Assembly: GCA_046757565.1 (NCBI GenBank) | Contig: JBHHYN010000002.1 | Location: 19,345 to 83,344, forward strand | Length of the DNA: 64,000 bases | From: JBHHYN01 sp046757565 | GTDB taxonomy: Bacteria; Pseudomonadota; Gammaproteobacteria; Eutrophobiales; Eutrophobiaceae | Direction: 5' to 3' | Part shown: one piece after another, positions 27,648 to 36,794 of the stretch | Numbering within the stretch: the stretch's first letter is position 1 | Layout: every line of letters starts with the position of its first letter | Notes under the pieces: generated by a model | Databases searched by the model: none | The model's input: the letters and a program-made list of their open reading frames with translations, nothing else | Told to the model about the DNA's origin: nothing | Made by a program: the position numbers and the translations under genes

Positions 27648-28694
27648 CTATCCGGTCTGTTTTTTGCGATCGCGAGAGTCTTCCGCACTGAATATCTCCA
27701 CGTCAGAGTTCCGATTATCAGAAGTCTGTAGTGACAGGTCATACAAAACGATGCGGTTGCGTCCACCTTCCTTTGCCTGGTACAGGGCCTTGTCAGCGGC
27801 ATCAAGCAGTGTGCTTGGTGGCAGACCCGGCTGAATGCATACATATCCCGTGCTGACGGTCACTTTTTCCCCTCTGGGGAATCTGTAATATTCGACACTT
27901 TCACGAAAACGATTCAGGGCCGCCAGGACGCCCTTCTGATCGATGTCATTGAGTATGACAATGAACTCTTCGCCTCCATAGCGAAACAACAGGTCATTAT
28001 AGCGAAAGGTTTTCTGCATAATGCGCGCAAACAGAAGCAGTATCTCATCGCCATAGAGGTGGCCGAAGGAGTCATTTATCTTTTTGAAGTGGTCGATGTC
28101 CAGCATCGCCAGCCAGGAATTTTTGTCAGTATCGTCTTTTCGCCGGGAATCGTCCCAGCATGACTGCAGCACCTTGATAATGCGGTCGTTGAAGGCTTTA
28201 CGGTTGAGCAGACCTGTGAGTGTATCGTGTGCGTTACTTTCGGCCTGGATCGAGAGGTTCTGATAGAGCGCCAGCAGGAAATCGATCCTGTCCTGGTCAG
28301 AAGCAGTAACCGGTGCGTCATTGACAATAAGGAAGCGGCTGAGACCCTCATAGGCCGTCAATGGGATCACTCCGTCGTAGCCTGCCTCACTCTTCTCCGA
28401 AGAGGATAATTGCAAAGCGTTCGTTAACCACGGTATTTCCCGGGAATCGCCGCTGATTACAAAATGCTTATCACGCAGGGAAAACTCGTAGACGCTTAGG
28501 GCGCCGGGATCATCGAAGGCTTGAGGCGTGCCGTTACTTCTGATCTCATACAACCTGGCGGATTGGACGCTGTCGAGACTGTTCAGGATCTCCAGCAGGA
28601 CCGCGGACAGGGAGAGGAAGTCCCGTTGCCGGGTCAGGCGTATGGCGGCCTCTCTATCCGGGTCGGGCAAGCGGCTGGGTGTCTCTGTTGTCAT
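27648..28694 (-). CDS. GGDEF diguanylate cyclase
   Basis: 348 residues from ATG 28694 (MTTETPSRL); an in-frame ATG at 28763 would add an unlikely cysteine-rich N-terminus. The N-terminal 180 residues carry no recognised domain and no membrane segment; they may form a GAF-like sensor. The C-terminal GGDEF domain has GGEEF (RYGGEEFIVIL), DIDHFKKIND and an RxxD inhibitory site (RYND) five residues upstream, so it should make c-di-GMP and be product-inhibited. It ends with a 30-residue polar tail. Confidence 0.92.
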   Translation of the reverse strand: MTTETPSRLPDPDREAAIRLTRQRDFLSLSAVLLEILNSLDSVQSARLYEIRSNGTPQAFDDPGALSVYEFSLRDKHFVISGDSREIPWLTNALQLSSSEKSEAGYDGVIPLTAYEGLSRFLIVNDAPVTASDQDRIDFLLALYQNLSIQAESNAHDTLTGLLNRKAFNDRIIKVLQSCWDDSRRKDDTDKNSWLAMLDIDHFKKINDSFGHLYGDEILLLFARIMQKTFRYNDLLFRYGGEEFIVILNDIDQKGVLAALNRFRESVEYYRFPRGEKVTVSTGYVCIQPGLPPSTLLDAADKALYQAKEGGRNRIVLYDLSLQTSDNRNSDVEIFSAEDSRDRKKQTG

Positions 28695-28994
28695 GGTTTT
28701 TTTGTGTTGCACTGGCACGACAGGCAGCAAACTGCAGGCCAATGCCGGGAAGCATGCGTACATAAAGATAGGTACAGGAAGTTCCTACCTTATACGAACA
28801 GGGTCCTGACGGTCAATCGCAATGTCAAGCAACGAGGTATCTTTGGCCATCGGATTTGAGTGCAGGCAGCTCAAGTTTGGCCATTATCGGCCGCTAAACT
28901 GTTGGCTAAATGGCCAATCCGATCCGGTTATATCTGTGCCGGTGACGGCTCTCAGGTAGTGTATCGAGTCCAGTTCAACCCTGAATAATTCTGA
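28695..28994. other. 300-bp divergent region between two c-di-GMP genes
   Basis: Holds the probable sigma-28 promoter at 28871-28897 and, around it, a pair of related inverted segments (TTTGGCCATCGGATTTG near 28850 and AAATGGCCAATCCGATCC near 28908). No ORF or RNA gene is seen. Confidence 0.5.
28871..28897 (+). promoter_or_regulatory. Probable FliA (sigma-28) flagellar-type promoter
   Basis: TCAAGTTT, exactly 11 bases, GCCGCTAA. The sigma-28 consensus is TAAAGTTT-N11-GCCGATAA, so each half has one mismatch and the spacing is exact. It points toward the REC-GGDEF-EAL gene, whose ATG lies about 97 bp downstream. This would place that gene in the late flagellar regulon. Confidence 0.65.
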
Positions 28995-30728
28995 ATGCGC
29001 GAGAAGCCTAAAATTAAACTCCTGTTACTGGAGGACAATGCCGGTGATGTCCGGTTGATTATGGAATCATTGTCGCACGATTGCCCCGGAAAATATGACA
29101 TAACAACTGCTGATCGAATAACAAAGGGAATTGAGTTGTTGAAGGACCATGATTTTGATGTCGTCCTGACCGAAATGTCGCTTCCTGACTCTGGCGAATC
29201 TGGCTCAATCGACATCATTCAAGATGCATATTCGGGTTTACCACTGGTCGTATTAAGCAGCGACGAAGGTGAAAACCTGGCTGCGCAGATAGTGAAGTCT
29301 GGCGCACAGGATTATCTTGTTAAGGGTCAGGGAGACGGTCATCTTGTCGACAGGGCAATCCGCTATGCTATAGAACGAAAACAGATCGAACAGGGACTCA
29401 GTTATCTCACCCGGTACGATGCCCTGACGGGTCTGGCTAATCGCCTGTTATGCCGCGAACGTTTAAGCAGGGCATTGATCAGGGCGGACAGAAATGAGTC
29501 ACTCATCGCATTGATGTTTATCGATCTGGACCGCTTCAAGAACATAAATAATATTCTGGGACATGATGCCGGCGATAAACTGCTGATTGAAGCCGGTAAC
29601 AGGATGCGAAGCTGTATCCGTGAAGGAGATACAATCGCCAGACCAGGCGGTGATGAATTTACAATCATTCTTGAGGGTATCAAACAGGTTGATGATGCGG
29701 CCACAGTTGCAGACAAGATAATGCAAGCAATGGTGCCGGCTTTCAATCTGGATGGTCAGGATGTGTATGTGACACCCAGCATCGGCATCACAATTTATCC
29801 ACTGGACGGAAGATCTGAAAACAGTTTATTGAAAAACGCCGATGCGGCGATGTATCGTGCCAAGGAACAGGGCCGTAACGGTTTCCAGTTCTACACGGCA
29901 GGTATGAATACCAAAACAATCAAGCGGCTCGAGCTGGAGGCGGAACTCCGCCAGGCCCTGGTCAATAATGAATTTGTACTCTATTACCAGCCAAGGGTCG
30001 ATATAGACAGTGGTGAAATAATTGGTGTCGAGGCATTAATTCGCTGGCGTCGCAAGGAACATGGCCTGGTGTCGCCGCTTGAATTTATCCCTCTTGCAGA
30101 AGAGACGGGTCTCATCGTACCCATCGGCGAATGGGCAATCAGGACCGCCTGCAGGCAGATTTCCACCTTGCAGTCGGCCGGATTTGATCATTTATGCATG
30201 TCTGTGAATCTGTCCGCCCGGCAATTCAGGGAATCTGATGTGGTGAAAACGATACTGGAATCAGCAATTCACGCCAGTATCGAACCGGAAAACATAGATA
30301 TTGAGATCACTGAAAGCATGTTGATGGACGATACGGAAGCAAGTAATACGATACTTAAACAACTCAAAGAACATGGGTTGAGTATATCAATAGACGATTT
30401 TGGAACAGGTTATTGCTCTCTCAGTTATCTGAAGCGTTTCAATATCGATACGTTAAAAATTGATCAATCCTTTGTCCGTGATATTACAACAAGCCCTGAC
30501 GATGCCGCCATGGTTGCAGCTATTATCTCCCTTGGAAGGAGTTTGCGTCTTACTGTCGTTGCTGAGGGAGTAGAGACCGAAGAACAACTCGTTTTTCTCA
30601 AAGCCAATGGGTGCCATGAGGCCCAGGGCTTTTTGTTCGGTAAACCGTTATCTTCCGGTGAATTTATACGATTGCTGGAGCAAAGGAACCGTATTCAGTC
30701 ACGGGAACCAGTCGTCCGTTTGGCCTGA
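28995..30728 (+). CDS. REC-GGDEF-EAL c-di-GMP enzyme with a glutamate at the phospho-site
   Basis: 577 residues. The receiver (7-125) has E13-D14 and K110, but the acceptor aspartate is E60 (DVVLTEMSLPD), which may mimic the phosphorylated state. GGDEF (135-300) has an intact GGDEF at 218-222 with the inhibitory REGD at 209-212. EAL (312-565) is complete: EAL 346-348, N405, E437/E440, DDFGTGY 468-474, K488, E524 and the QGFLFGKP end. Both synthesis and hydrolysis are possible. A probable sigma-28 promoter precedes it, so a link to motility is likely. Confidence 0.95.
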   Translation: MREKPKIKLLLLEDNAGDVRLIMESLSHDCPGKYDITTADRITKGIELLKDHDFDVVLTEMSLPDSGESGSIDIIQDAYSGLPLVVLSSDEGENLAAQIVKSGAQDYLVKGQGDGHLVDRAIRYAIERKQIEQGLSYLTRYDALTGLANRLLCRERLSRALIRADRNESLIALMFIDLDRFKNINNILGHDAGDKLLIEAGNRMRSCIREGDTIARPGGDEFTIILEGIKQVDDAATVADKIMQAMVPAFNLDGQDVYVTPSIGITIYPLDGRSENSLLKNADAAMYRAKEQGRNGFQFYTAGMNTKTIKRLELEAELRQALVNNEFVLYYQPRVDIDSGEIIGVEALIRWRRKEHGLVSPLEFIPLAEETGLIVPIGEWAIRTACRQISTLQSAGFDHLCMSVNLSARQFRESDVVKTILESAIHASIEPENIDIEITESMLMDDTEASNTILKQLKEHGLSISIDDFGTGYCSLSYLKRFNIDTLKIDQSFVRDITTSPDDAAMVAAIISLGRSLRLTVVAEGVETEEQLVFLKANGCHEAQGFLFGKPLSSGEFIRLLEQRNRIQSREPVVRLA

Positions 30729-30858
30729 TCGGGTTCGGCGTCCGTGTTCCAAGGTCGGATCTGAATACCCTTTCGTAGAAATCAAATAAAGGATCCTGTA
30801 TACCGGAACATTGATCAGGTAGAATAAGAGACTGTTATTTTTTAATAGTATAAATGGA

Positions 30859-31957
30859 ATGTTAGAAATTAATCCTGAAATTTCCCAAATCAAGGTCATG
30901 CAAGAGCGAATAGACGCTCTCAGGGGGTATCTTTGAGTACGGAAACAAATCTGATCGTCTGTTCGAGATCAATCGTGAATTAGAAGACCCGGATATATGG
31001 AATAATCCCAGGAGAGCGCAGGACCTGGGCAGGGAACGGGCCGCTCTCGAAAAAGTGGTGGGGACTATCGATAAACTCGATACTGCCCTGTCTGATGTTG
31101 GAGAGCTGCTGGATCTGGCCAGGGAAGAGAATGACGAAGAGGTGGCTGCGGTCGTCAGCAGAGAACTTGAGGATCTGGAAAAGCAGGTATCGGCTCTTGA
31201 GTTTCACCGTATGTTTTCCGGTGAGATGGACCCGAATAACGCATTCATGGACATCCAGTCGGGATCAGGCGGTACCGAGGCTCAGGATTGGGCGGAAATG
31301 ATACTGCGGATGTATCTGCGTTGGGGTGAGCAACGTGGATTCAAGACGGAATTGATAGAAGTCTCTGCCGGGGACATTGCCGGAATCAAGAGTGCTACGA
31401 TTCGATTTGAAGGGGAGTATGCTTATGGCTGGACACGAACTGAAACCGGCATTCACCGTCTGGTAAGGAAATCCCCGTTTGACTCGGGAAACCGCAGGCA
31501 TACGTCTTTTGCCTCGGTATTCGTATCCCCGGAAATCGATGACAGTATCCAGGTTGATATCAATCCGGCTGATTTGCGAATCGATACCTACCGCGCAAGT
31601 GGAGCCGGTGGGCAGCATGTCAATAAAACGGATTCTGCAGTGCGCCTGACACACTTGCCCAGCGGGATTGTTGTGCAATGTCAGAATGAACGTTCCCAGC
31701 ACAAGAACAGGGATCAGGCGATGAAGCAATTACGGGCGAAACTCTACGAGTTGGAATTGCAAAAACGCAATTCTGAAATTCAGGCTGTGGAGGATTCCAA
31801 GGCTGATATCGGTTGGGGAAACCAGATCCGATCTTACGTTCTGGACCAGTCACGAATCAAGGACCTGCGTACCGGTGTCGAAGCAACCAACACACAGGCG
31901 GTATTGAATGGTGATCTGGACGAATTTATCGAGGCCAGTCTCAAGGCAGGGGTGTAA
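30859..31957 (+). CDS. prfB: Peptide chain release factor 2, with programmed +1 frameshift
   Basis: Release factor for UGA and UAA. The gene is read in two parts: ATG 30859 to codon 25 (CTT 30931-30933), then in-frame TGA 30934-30936, and the rest from GAG 30935 to 31957; 365 residues, the same as E. coli. The shift site is the classic one: AGGGGG as internal Shine-Dalgarno, then TAT CTT TGA. Conserved elements are the SPF anticodon-like tripeptide (KSPFDSGNRRHTSF) and the catalytic GGQ (GAGGQHVNKTDSAVR). It precedes lysS, as in E. coli. Confidence 0.98.
30922..30937 (+). promoter_or_regulatory. prfB autoregulatory frameshift signal
   Basis: AGGGGG-TAT-CTT-TGA-G. Slow termination at UGA, when RF2 is scarce, lets the ribosome slip from CTT to TTT and continue, which is the known feedback on RF2 level. 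Confidence 0.97.
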
Positions 31958-31961
31958 GTAG

Positions 31962-32011
31962 AAAGTGAAAAGTGAAAAGTGAAAAGTGAAAAAATAGAAA
32001 GTGACAAGTGA
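31962..32011. repeat. (AAAGTGA) heptamer array running into the lysS start codon
   Basis: Four in-phase AAAGTGA units (31962-31989), an 8-bp irregular stretch, then AAAGTGA and CAAGTGA (31998-32011). The GTG start codon of lysS (32008) lies inside the last unit. No other Shine-Dalgarno is available, so the array probably supplies the translation start region. Confidence 0.85.
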
Positions 32012-33495
32012 CGAACAATAACGAAAATGAATTAATTGCCCAACGGCGCGAAAAGCTGGTAAAACTACGTGAACGGGGCAGCGCCTATCCAAATGCGTTC
32101 AAGCGTGATGCACTGGCCGGCGATCTGCATGCCCGTTATGACGCCCTGGACAAGGCCACCCTGGAGTCCGATCCGGTCCGCGTAAGGGTTGCGGGACGGA
32201 TGATGAGCCGCCGGGTTATGGGCAAGGCTTCGTTTGCGCATTTGCAGGATATGTCAGATCGGATCCAGCTCTATGTCAGATGCGACGATTTGCCTGAAGG
32301 ATTCTATACCGAATTCAAACAGTGGGATATTGGCGATATCATAGGAGCGGAAGGAAACCTGTTCAAAACGAATAAAGGAGAGCTGTCCGTGCATACAGAA
32401 GCCATGTATCTGTTAACAAAATCCCTGCGTCCACTACCGGAAAAATTTCATGGCCTGACCGATCAGGAGACACGCTATCGCCAGCGTTATCTGGATCTGA
32501 TCTCCAATGAAGATACACGCCGTGCCTTTGTCATACGTTCACAGGTCATCGAGTTTCTTCGCACTTATCTGAAAGGGCATGGTTTCATTGAAGTCGAGAC
32601 ACCAATGATGCATGCAATTCCGGGTGGTGCAGCGGCGCGGCCGTTCATTACACACCATAATTCACTGGACATGGAACTCTATCTGCGGATAGCGCCGGAG
32701 TTATATCTGAAGAGATTGGTCATTGGCGGCATGGAGAAGGTCTTCGAGATTAATCGTAGTTTTCGTAATGAGGGATTATCGCCAAGGCACAATCCCGAAT
32801 TCACCATGCTCGAATTTTACCAGGCGTATGCGGATTTTAATGATTTAATGGACCTTACGGAAGATCTGATGCGAACGCTTGTACAACAGATCAACGGCGA
32901 TACGGGTATTGAATATCAGGGCGAAAAGTACGATGTCAGTGCGCCGTTTAACAGGATGGCGTTACGGGAGTCAATACTGCGCTTTAACACGGATTTACAG
33001 GAGACGGATCTTCAGTCTCTGGATGACTTAAGAAAAATAGCCGGGGCCCTGGATATCCACGTGGAGGAAAATTTCGGGATTGGCAAGCTCCAGCTCGAGA
33101 TATTTGAAAAGACGGTGGAATCCAGATTGAGAGAACCTACATTTATCACCGCTTATCCTGTTGAGGTCTCACCACTGGCGCGTATGAGTGAAACTGACCC
33201 TTCCGTCGCTGACCGTTTTGAATTCTTCATCGGTGGCCGTGAATTGGCAAACGGGTTTTCTGAACTTAACGACCCGGATGACCAGGCCGATCGGTTTCGC
33301 AAGCAGGTGAAAAACAAGGAAGCCGGTGACGAAGAGGCCATGCATTATGATGCCGATTATATAACGGCTTTGGAATACGGCATGCCGCCGACAGCCGGGG
33401 AGGGGATAGGTATTGACAGGCTGGTGATGTTACTCACCGATTCGGCATCCATAAGGGATGTCATATTATTTCCGCATATGCGTGTAAAAGATTAA
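32008..33495 (+). CDS. lysS: Lysyl-tRNA synthetase, class II
   Basis: A 495-residue class II synthetase that charges tRNA-Lys. OB-fold anticodon domain (about 55-150), motif 2 in RSFRNEGLSPRHNPEFT and motif 3 in GIGIDRLVMLLT. The start is GTG at 32008 (MTNNNENELIAQRREKL); no ATG lies nearby in frame, and another GTG at 32001 runs into a stop. It follows prfB by 50 bp of heptamer repeat and is probably co-transcribed. Confidence 0.97.
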   Translation: MTNNNENELIAQRREKLVKLRERGSAYPNAFKRDALAGDLHARYDALDKATLESDPVRVRVAGRMMSRRVMGKASFAHLQDMSDRIQLYVRCDDLPEGFYTEFKQWDIGDIIGAEGNLFKTNKGELSVHTEAMYLLTKSLRPLPEKFHGLTDQETRYRQRYLDLISNEDTRRAFVIRSQVIEFLRTYLKGHGFIEVETPMMHAIPGGAAARPFITHHNSLDMELYLRIAPELYLKRLVIGGMEKVFEINRSFRNEGLSPRHNPEFTMLEFYQAYADFNDLMDLTEDLMRTLVQQINGDTGIEYQGEKYDVSAPFNRMALRESILRFNTDLQETDLQSLDDLRKIAGALDIHVEENFGIGKLQLEIFEKTVESRLREPTFITAYPVEVSPLARMSETDPSVADRFEFFIGGRELANGFSELNDPDDQADRFRKQVKNKEAGDEEAMHYDADYITALEYGMPPTAGEGIGIDRLVMLLTDSASIRDVILFPHMRVKD

Positions 33496-33634
33496 GGACC
33501 CCTGTTCAATTCAGAACTTGCTTGCCTATTTGTTGTCTTCTTTACAGACCAGACATCCACCTGGCCTGGGAGCCTGTGCCTCCCTGCACTTGCAGTATAA
33601 GCCTGACTCTGGTTAAAAAGAGGAAACAGTTACC

Positions 33635-35143
33635 ATGTCAGAACAGATGCAATCCTTGCTGCTCCCGGCATTGGAGTTTATGGCCGTGGTTTTTACCTTA
33701 TCAGTCGGACTGATAGTACTGGGAATAGTGATCCTGTATGTGATGGATGTCAAACAGACCAAACATGCAATCCGGCGTAATTATCCCGTATTGGGCCGTT
33801 TCCGTTATCTGTTCGAGCATCTGGGAGAGTTTTTCAGGCAGTATTTTTTTGCCATGGACCGGGAGGAAATGCCATTCAACAGGGCGCAGCGTTCCTGGGT
33901 CTACCGGGCCGCAAAGGACCTGGATAATACGGTGGCGTTTGGTTCTACACGCGACTTGCGACCTCCCGGCACCGTTTTATTTGTTAACTGTCCCTATCCG
34001 ACCCTGGGTGTGGACACCGTTGAAACGGAACCTGCGATCATCGGGCCGTTCTGTAAAAAGCCTTATGCAACCTCATCGCTGGTTAATGTATCCGGAATGA
34101 GTTTTGGCGCCATTTCAAAACCCGCTGTGTTGGCCCTGTCAAACGGCGCCAGGATGGCAGGTTGCTGGTTGAATACCGGAGAAGGCGGGTTGTCACCGTA
34201 TCATCTGGAGGGAGGGGCGGATATTGTTTTTCAGATAGGCACCGCCAAGTACGGTGTCCGGAACGAGCAAGGGGGACTCTCTGAAGAAAAACTCAGGGAC
34301 ATCGCCCGTCATGCCCAGGTCAGAATGTTTGAGATCAAGTTAAGCCAGGGGGCGAAGCCGGGGAAGGGGGGTATCCTGCCTGGTTGCAAGGTCACCCGTG
34401 AGATCGCGGGGGTCCGTGGTATAGCGGCCGGCAAAGACTCTATCAGTCCAAACCGTCATCCGGAGATAAACAATAATACCCAACTGCTTGAAATGATTGA
34501 CCGTGTCCGATCAGTCACCGGTAAACCCGTAGGGTTTAAGGCGGTCATCGGTGCCTATGGCTGGCTGGATTCCCTGTTCAAGGATATTAATAAAGCTGGA
34601 ATGGAATCGGCCCCGGATTTTATCTCCGTGGACAGTGCGGATGGAGGCACGGGCGCTGCACCGATGCCCTTGATTGATGATATGGGTCTGCCGCTGCGCG
34701 AAAGCCTGCCATTACTCGTCGATAAACTGATTAAGTATGGTTTGCGCGACAGGATAAAAGTCATCGCTTCCGGAAAGCTTGTAACGCCGACAGATGTTGC
34801 CTGGGCGTTATGCATGGGTACGGATTTCGTCGTCTCGGCACGGGGTTTTCTGTTCGCGCTGGGTTGTATCCAGGCTATGCAGTGTAATAAAAACACTTGC
34901 CCGACCGGGATCACTACTCATAACAAAAAACTGCAGAGAGGGCTGGATATCACGGATAAGGCGGTTCGGGTGATGCACTATGTCAAAAACATCAACAAGG
35001 GCGTCGGCATCATAGCCCATTCATGCGGCGTTAATACACCTCACGAGCTCAAACGTTATCATTGCCGTATTGTTACCGGCAATGGGTTATCTGTTCCGCT
35101 TGATGAACTGTTCCCCGAGGTCCGGCAAAACAGCGTGAACTAA
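33635..35143 (+). CDS. Membrane-anchored FMN-binding glutamate synthase-family protein
   Basis: 502 residues. One N-terminal membrane helix (about 14-37) is followed by a cytoplasmic domain homologous to the central FMN/synthase part of glutamate synthase GltB: GEGGLSPYHLEGGADIVFQIGTAKYG, SVDSADGGTGAAP and an intact 3Fe-4S motif C411-x5-C417-x4-C422. It lacks the GltB amidotransferase and C-terminal beta-helix domains. Family members are widespread, but their reaction is not settled. An AAGAGG ribosome-binding site (33618-33623) precedes ATG 33635. Confidence 0.9.
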   Translation: MSEQMQSLLLPALEFMAVVFTLSVGLIVLGIVILYVMDVKQTKHAIRRNYPVLGRFRYLFEHLGEFFRQYFFAMDREEMPFNRAQRSWVYRAAKDLDNTVAFGSTRDLRPPGTVLFVNCPYPTLGVDTVETEPAIIGPFCKKPYATSSLVNVSGMSFGAISKPAVLALSNGARMAGCWLNTGEGGLSPYHLEGGADIVFQIGTAKYGVRNEQGGLSEEKLRDIARHAQVRMFEIKLSQGAKPGKGGILPGCKVTREIAGVRGIAAGKDSISPNRHPEINNNTQLLEMIDRVRSVTGKPVGFKAVIGAYGWLDSLFKDINKAGMESAPDFISVDSADGGTGAAPMPLIDDMGLPLRESLPLLVDKLIKYGLRDRIKVIASGKLVTPTDVAWALCMGTDFVVSARGFLFALGCIQAMQCNKNTCPTGITTHNKKLQRGLDITDKAVRVMHYVKNINKGVGIIAHSCGVNTPHELKRYHCRIVTGNGLSVPLDELFPEVRQNSVN

Positions 35144-35576
35144 GTTACGGGTGGCGATGGCAATCTGTTCAACTAGCCTGCATATTGCATGAATCCACTG
35201 GAAAACGAAGTAAAACCGTTGGCCATCAAGGGGTTCGCCGTTTCCTGCGAAAGGACAGTTTGTGCCCGCCTCCCCGTTTGGCGAGCCCGGCGTAATCATC
35301 TCGCCAAAGCTACCGCTCCTCGGCTCTGGCTTCCTGCTTCACTCTACCTCCCCGCATCCCTGCGGTTCGTACTCACGCTCCTTACCTACTTCCTGTAGGC
35401 AACTCATGCAATATGCAGGCTAGTCAATTGTTTGCCGGGCAAGACCGGATGCGGCAACGTTGACGGCAGGACTCATGTCAATGCCCGGGGTTTGGAAACC
35501 GCATAGCCTTGTACACAGGCCACGCCAATCTCATGCATGGAGGTAATAATTCAGCGCTTTCTTGACTGGATGATGA
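35144..35576. other. 433-bp convergent intergenic region
   Basis: Mostly filled by the 251-bp inverted-repeat element at 35173-35423. The remaining 150 bp up to the argG stop show no ORF or clear terminator. Confidence 0.6.
35173..35423. mobile_element. 251-bp element with 20-bp perfect inverted ends
   Basis: Left end CTAGCCTGCATATTGCATGA (35173-35192) and right end its exact reverse complement (35404-35423). TCAA flanks both sides (35169-35172 and 35424-35427), a possible 4-bp target duplication. The interior has no ORF but includes a 9-bp hairpin, TTTGGCGAG / CTCGCCAAA, near 35277-35309. It looks like a non-autonomous MITE-type or structured repeat. The end sequence recurs in shorter form at 5668 and 10590. 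Confidence 0.6.
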
Positions 35577-36794
35577 CTATTCCTTGTTACGCAGGTTCAA
35601 CAGTCTCAGCCGCAAGGCATTCAAGCGGATGAATCCTTCCGCATCTTGCTGCCGGTAGGCACCGGCATCGTCCTCAAACGTGGCGATCGCCTCATTAAAC
35701 AGGCTCTCCTTGTCGGAGCGGCGTCCGCTGATGATCACATTTCCTTTGTAGAGTTTGACACGGACGCTGCCGTTTACACGGGATTGCGATTCATCAATCA
35801 TTGTTTGCAACGCCTTGCGCTCAGGAGTCCACCAATAGCCATTATAAACAAGACCGGCATAGCGTGGCATGAGCTCATCCTTCAGATGGGCGACTTCGCG
35901 ATCCAGGGTGATGGATTCCATGGCACGGTGGGCCTTCAGCAAAATGGTTCCTCCCGGCGTCTCATAACAGCCGCGGGATTTCATCCCGACATAACGGTTC
36001 TCGACAATATCTGCCCTGCCCACCCCGTGTTTACCCCCAAGCCTATTCAATTCAGCCAGTACCCTTGCAGGTGTCATCTGTTTCCCATTGATGGCTGTTA
36101 CATCCCCCTTGTTGTATTCAAGTTCGATAGTCTCCGCCGTATCGGCGGCCAGTTCCGGCGCAACGGTCCAGCGCCACATATCCTCGTCAGGCTCCTGCCA
36201 GGGGTCTTCGAGCATTCCGCCTTCATAGGATACATGCAACAGGTTCGCGTCCATGGAATAGGGTGAACTACCGTCGCGTTTGACCTCAACAGGGATGCCG
36301 TGTTGCTGTGCATAGTGCAATAGCTTCTCGCGTGAATTGAGGTCCCATTCGCGCCAGGGGGCAATGATCTTTATATTGGGGGCGAGCGCATAGGCCCCCA
36401 ATTCGAATCGCACCTGATCGTTGCCTTTTCCGGTGGCGCCATGGGCAATGGCGTCAGCGTTGGTTTCTTCGGCGATTTCAACCAGCCTTTTTGCAATCAG
36501 GGGACGGGCGATTGCGGTGCCGAGCAGATATTCTCCCTCATAGAGCGCATTGGCCCGGAACATGGGGTAGACATAATCCCTGACGAATGCTTCCTTGAGA
36601 TCTTCAATAAATATCTCTTTGATACCCATTGATTCGGCTTTGTCCCGGGCTGGCGCCACTTCCTCTCCCTGACCGATATCAGCAGTAAACGTCACCACTT
36701 CACAATCGTATTGCTCCTGCAACCATTTCAGGATGATCGATGTATCCAGGCCACCGGAATAGGCCAGCACCACTTTTGAATATCTGTTTTTCAC
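35577..36794 (-). CDS. argG: Argininosuccinate synthase
   Basis: A 405-residue ATP-dependent ligase that joins citrulline and aspartate in arginine synthesis. The PP-loop VLAYSGGLDTSIILKWL is at the N-terminus, followed by HGATGKGNDQVRFE and the KSRGCYETPGG block. It starts at GTG 36794. It lies 106 bp downstream of the esterase gene on the same strand. Confidence 0.98.
   Translation of the reverse strand: MKNRYSKVVLAYSGGLDTSIILKWLQEQYDCEVVTFTADIGQGEEVAPARDKAESMGIKEIFIEDLKEAFVRDYVYPMFRANALYEGEYLLGTAIARPLIAKRLVEIAEETNADAIAHGATGKGNDQVRFELGAYALAPNIKIIAPWREWDLNSREKLLHYAQQHGIPVEVKRDGSSPYSMDANLLHVSYEGGMLEDPWQEPDEDMWRWTVAPELAADTAETIELEYNKGDVTAINGKQMTPARVLAELNRLGGKHGVGRADIVENRYVGMKSRGCYETPGGTILLKAHRAMESITLDREVAHLKDELMPRYAGLVYNGYWWTPERKALQTMIDESQSRVNGSVRVKLYKGNVIISGRRSDKESLFNEAIATFEDDAGAYRQQDAEGFIRLNALRLRLLNLRNKE

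Noticed and set aside
28710..28730. Sigma-54-like site TGGCAC-N5-GCAGC
   Set aside because: The second half lacks TTGC and the spacing element is wrong, so the match is by chance.
35144..35576. Integron attC site or tRNA in the structured intergenic region
   Set aside because: No GTTRRRY/RYYYAAC core sites and no cloverleaf; the inverted-repeat element explains the structure better.
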